Of a stretch of DNA of 64,000 bases, positions 60,551 to 64,000 are shown piece by piece. Every line of letters begins with the position of its first letter. The first letter of the stretch is position 1. Position numbers and translations under genes: made by a program. The stretch spans positions 163,400 to 227,399 of the forward strand of contig JAKUCV010000331.1 in the NCBI GenBank assembly GCA_028386065.3. Reading direction: 5' to 3'. The notes under the pieces were generated by a model. It made no database searches. It was not told where the DNA came from and worked only from the letters and a program-made list of their open reading frames with translations. This DNA comes from Turnera subulata. Taxonomy: Eukaryota > Streptophyta > Magnoliopsida > Malpighiales > Passifloraceae.

Positions 60551-62100
60551 CTTGTCTATAAGTATTTCCCTTTGTATGAACTTGAAGAACAAGAATAAGA
60601 ACAAATACAAGCTCAACATGAACAACAAGAACATAGCAAGTATCAAAGGTGTAAGCTCAGTTGCAGACTCAAAACCTTTTTCAAATTGGCTGGGATCATC
60701 TTCCAAAAGGCTTTAGCCTTCCTTGTATAGGGTTTGAGTGAATGGGAGTAGGTAGGGGCTCTCTCTCCAACGGCATATGCTCCATCAAAGCTTCCAGAGT
60801 TGACTCAAGTACTTCACTAGCTGGTGTTGGCTTTAATTCTGGAAGTCCACTCTCTTTGCAGCTCAATAACTCAAAAATATTTCATTTTTAGCAAATTGGG
60901 ACCACAAGTGAGGACCAGAATTGATAATTGAGCTAGGAGGTGAGAGATAAATATTGCAGGTCTTTTTATCTATCTTGGACCACTTTGTTTGCCTGTTGGA
61001 GTAGTTGGGAGTTGGCTTTTAATGATGTGAGGACCACCAGCAGTGGCGGACCTAGGAAAGTATTCTTAGGGAGGCCAAAAAGATAAAATAAATCCAAATT
61101 TACTTTACAACCTCTAACTATCATCAGGACAAACACCATTATATACAAAGATATATACTAAAAATAGTTGATAATAAAAATTTTGGAGGGCTAGGACACC
61201 CACCTCCCCTCGCTTGTGTCCGCCACTGAACACCAGGACCACCAGCCACTTGCAACAGAAAGTATAATGTTGACAGCTGCGTGTGGCTTCTCTTGGAACC
61301 AAGCTGCATGTTCAAACAACACAAATGTATACAACACATATCCAACCAAGTTTATTAATCATCAAAATCAATGCATAATAATTCACTAAACATAGTTAAT
61401 CAAAGATTAGCATTAATAATCATATTAAGCCCATGTTTAGGCTAACGATCTCTACTTTTTTTATGATGACAAACACTGTGTTGATTTTCTAAAAAAATCA
61501 GGATTAGTTAAGATAGCATTTCATATAGGCGCACTCTCCCTGTTTTGGTGCTCCCTCTATACCAAACAATTTTGTGGTTTATGCACCTTTAGCTAGTCTG
61601 CATAGCCAAAAACTCCCCCTGCAAATAATATTTTCTTACAAATATTTTCAACAGAGTAGTTCATCAAGAATCATCCATACAATATGATTCAACATCAACA
61701 TAACATTTCTCCCCCTTTTGGAATCAATAAAAATAATAAAGGTAAAGGGTAGATCAATAATAGGAAAGCATATACTATCATCATAAAGGATCAAAAGCAT
61801 AATATCCAAGCATAAATAATATTCAGATAACAGGAGCATTAACCAAATATCCGAGAATAATAGAAACCATAATCAAAACCAACTTAAAAACCATACGAAG
61901 AACCATGCATGAAGCCATGAAGTATTCAAATTGTAAATGCATGTCCTAGGGCATCAGGTGGTTGAGTGCATCACTCATCATTAGTCTCAGTATTAGGAAG
62001 TAGGACAGTAGTCTGGTCAAGAGTAGCCACCACTTTGTCCTTGAACTTAGTCATATACTCCTTGATTTCATCCAAGGTTTCTTCCATGGCAGCTGTGAAC
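60551..62100 (-). mobile_element. Copia-D: 3' part of a SIRE-like copia element
   Basis: On the minus strand 62100-61900 encodes EIKEYMTKFKDKVVATLDQT, then a hydrophobic broken stretch and a segment with CCAAAAGGGGGAGAAATG (about 61705), the same landmarks as 57930-58640 of Copia-C. From about 61478 the minus strand becomes LTR-like (TGTTTGTCATC..), continuing to ~60560 with LTR-type motifs, and is interrupted by a hAT MITE. Limits are approximate. Confidence 0.55.
61041..61228. mobile_element. hAT-type MITE, 188 bp
   Basis: Perfect 10-bp terminal inverted repeats CAGTGGCGGA / TCCGCCACTG, flanked by 8-mers ACCACCAG (61033-61040) and AACACCAG (61229-61236). The termini match those commonly seen in plant Tip100-like hAT elements. 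It lies inside the Copia-D LTR. Confidence 0.88.
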
Positions 62101-62349
62101 ACTCAAATTTGTCCCATGATTTATTTTGTTTATGTCTTTGATTAATGAGACGATTTAATTATTGGCATGAATATGTTTGTGATTCAATGTGGTAGAATAA
62201 AATATTTTATTTGGTTATTTATGAAGGCCCTCCCCCCGAGGGACCTACCAAATCCAGGTATTGTTACATCACTCCCTCCGCCCGATTAAATCCTTTACCA
62301 TGCTGCAGCACTAGGGATTCAAACTCGGGACGTGATGCTTTTTATCATC
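62101..62349. other. Unassigned junction between Copia-D and Gypsy-2
   Basis: Contains a C/G-rich stretch (62225-62340) with a B-box-like GAGTTTGAATCCC on the minus strand. I could not find an A box, tail or target duplication, so I leave its class open. Confidence 0.35.
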
Positions 62350-63751
62350 CTCTATGTTATGAGTAGTCATGAATGCACGTGATACAAAAGAATGTGTTGA
62401 ACCTGGATCAACAAAAGCATGTGAAAACTGACCAAAAACCATAAAGGTACCTGCTATGACCTCTGGAGCATCAGCAGCCTCCTCCCGGGTGATGGCATAA
62501 ACCCTAGGAGTTGCAGCAGACTGAGTCGCACCCCCGCGGTTCGGAGCTCTAGAACCCCCACGACCTCGACCCTGCTGTCAGCCACCCCTGTTCGAACCAG
62601 AAGAAACAGCACCACTAGCCACGGAACTCTGTACTGTATACTGAGAACCACTGCCACCATTATCCTTCATCCACTTGTAGCAAGATGACTTCTAGTGTCC
62701 CGGCTTATTGCAATACCAGCAAGTACCCGAGAACCGTGCTGAGAAACTTCGTCCCTGAGAGCTAGACTGATAGGACCGTCCTCCAGAGGATCTGCCTGGT
62801 CCACCCTGATAACTCTGCCCCCGGAACTTCTTCGAACCCTGGTAAGAAGAACCCTGTCCAACAGAGTAATCTGCACCTTCGGCATCAGAATACTGCCTCT
62901 TCTGACCCGAAGCAGATGACTGCTTCCTCTGCTCGACTGTCCGAGCCTCCTTCCCGATCAACTGAACCCTCTCGGCATCAAAAGCAGCCTCACAAACTGC
63001 CTCCCAAGTCTTGTGCCCTCCACCAGCCACAGCTAATGCCAACTCTGTACGTAAGCCGTTAACAAACCGCCTACACCTAGTCACCTCATCAGGCACAAAC
63101 TCCCTAGCATAAAAGAGAAGGATGCTGAACCGGATCCTGAAAGCTGATATAGTCTCATCTAGACCCTGCTTCACCTCAAGAAAATGCTTCTTCTGCTCCT
63201 CCAGAAAACCAACAGTAGAAACTCCTTGTAGAATTTCTCCTTGAAATCCTCCCAAGGCATCTCCACAGGCTTCGGTAGATTGGCCACAAGTTCCTGCCAC
63301 CATGTCAATGCATACCCGGTGAACTTGTGTGCCGCAAATCGAGCCCTCTGCTCAGGTGCACAGGTGAACTTCTCTAGAACATTCTCCACCTGGCGAAACC
63401 AATCATCAAGCTCCTTGGCTTTGCCCTCTTCACCTGAGAATTCCTTCACTGCAGACTTATCCATGTGCTTATACCCACTCTCCATACCACATGGTGCAGT
63501 AGGTGCTACTGGCTGGGCACCCTACTGCTGCTGCGAAACTGCTAGAACTGCTGCCACTGCAAGAAGGCCTGATACTGCTGGAACGCTGGGTCCACAACAG
63601 GTGGCACAACATTCTGTCCTCCACCACCTGCAGCATTGTTCTCTGCGGCATTATTGTTCCCCTGACCAACGGGAACCTGCATCACCGACACATTGTTGGA
63701 GACATGAGTAGCGGCGTCATCCTCAGCATTGTGCTGCCCCCGGTGATCCAT
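62350..63751 (-). pseudogene. Gypsy-2 gag and protease start, broken
   Basis: ATG at 63751 (MDHRGQHNAEDDAATH) begins a Gag N terminus. After a frameshift comes the Retrotrans_gag core (FSGEEGKAKELDDWFRQVEN, ALTWWQELVAN, 63480-63250). A further frameshift leads to the rest of Gag and a CCHC knuckle CWYCNKPGH (about 62720-62694). Near 62400 the protease box reads VDPGSTHSFVS, with Pro in place of the usual Ser/Thr. Nothing of reverse transcriptase follows; the element is cut off at about 62350. Confidence 0.82.
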
Positions 63752-63880
63752 AACAACGCCTATATGAATGCAAATGAGTCAAAACACTTTAAAAATCATA
63801 AATCCGGAAACAGGCTTAAACACAGAAAGCACTTTGAAAATGAAGTTTAAAACACTTTTAAAACCAAGGATCTGAAGCCT

Positions 63881-63892
63881 GCTCCGCTACCA
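63881..63892 (-). other. Gypsy-2 primer binding site
   Basis: Minus strand TGGTAGCGGAGC, three bases after the LTR end ..GGGTGTTTCA at 63896. Confidence 0.75.
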
Positions 63893-63895
63893 AGC

Positions 63896-64000
63896 TGAAA
63901 CACCCGTGTCCCAATTTTACAAATAAAATACTCAAACAAAGGAAATTACCAAAATACCCCTGAAGCCCAGGACACGAAATCCAATATCAAAACATTATCT
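63896..64000 (-). mobile_element. Gypsy-2 5' LTR, 3' end only (window edge)
   Basis: Plus strand TGAAACACCCGTGTCCCAAT.., very close to the LARD-2 LTR tip TGAAACGCCCGTGTCCCAAT. The rest lies outside the window. Confidence 0.8.

Noticed and set aside
62225..62345. Second SINE candidate by a B-box-like motif
   Set aside because: No A box, tail or target duplication could be found; left as unassigned.
1..64000. CRISPR arrays, rRNA genes, functional tRNA genes
   Set aside because: Regular repeats here are LTRs, microsatellites or short tandem units. tRNA-like signals occur only inside SINE-type sequences.

Overview
This is nuclear DNA from a flowering plant, probably a eudicot. The evidence is intron-containing genes for a photosystem II subunit, a chloroplast-type RecA and a malectin-domain kinesin, set in a dense nest of LTR retrotransposons, MITEs and tRNA-derived SINEs. 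I cannot name the species from the sequence alone.

Three host genes occupy the middle of the window, and all three splice into uninterrupted reading frames with GT..AG introns. They are psbR (+, 25875-27291, 5 exons, 140 aa), a RECA1-type recombinase (-, 28464-33362, 13 exons, 417 aa) and a kinesin-14 with an N-terminal malectin-like domain (-, 40188-45889, 16 exons, 1093 aa). psbR and RECA1 are tail to tail; RECA1 and the kinesin are both on the minus strand. A decayed Tat-lineage Ty3/gypsy element and a hAT-type MITE lie between RECA1 and the kinesin.

The left third (1-25.3 kb) is a set of nested insertions. A broken Del/Tekay-type chromovirus (Gypsy-1, minus) carries a plus-strand solo LTR in its 5' LTR (target duplication ATCTA). 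That solo LTR is split by an 11.05-kb non-autonomous element, LARD-1 (target duplication GAGAC), with two ~5-kb LTRs around a 1.03-kb non-coding core. The 3' LTR of Gypsy-1 was hit by a SIRE-like Ty1/copia element, which was hit by a second copia element, which was hit by a gypsy-type LTR running off the left edge.

The right part (46.5-64 kb) holds a SINE, a fold-back MITE and a SIRE-like copia element (Copia-C). The 5' LTR of Copia-C is split by a second non-autonomous element, LARD-2 (8.06 kb, ~3.3-kb LTRs, 1.46-kb core). A copia 3' fragment and the gag region of another gypsy element (Gypsy-2) follow. LARD-1 and Gypsy-1, and LARD-2 and Gypsy-2, share termini, and LARD-1 still carries the first codons of a Gypsy-1-like gag. 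The two large elements therefore look like deletion derivatives of chromoviruses represented in the same window. Six elements from both superfamilies share an unusual primer-binding-site core, TGGTAGCGGAGC or close to it. I see no CRISPR array, rRNA or functional tRNA gene.
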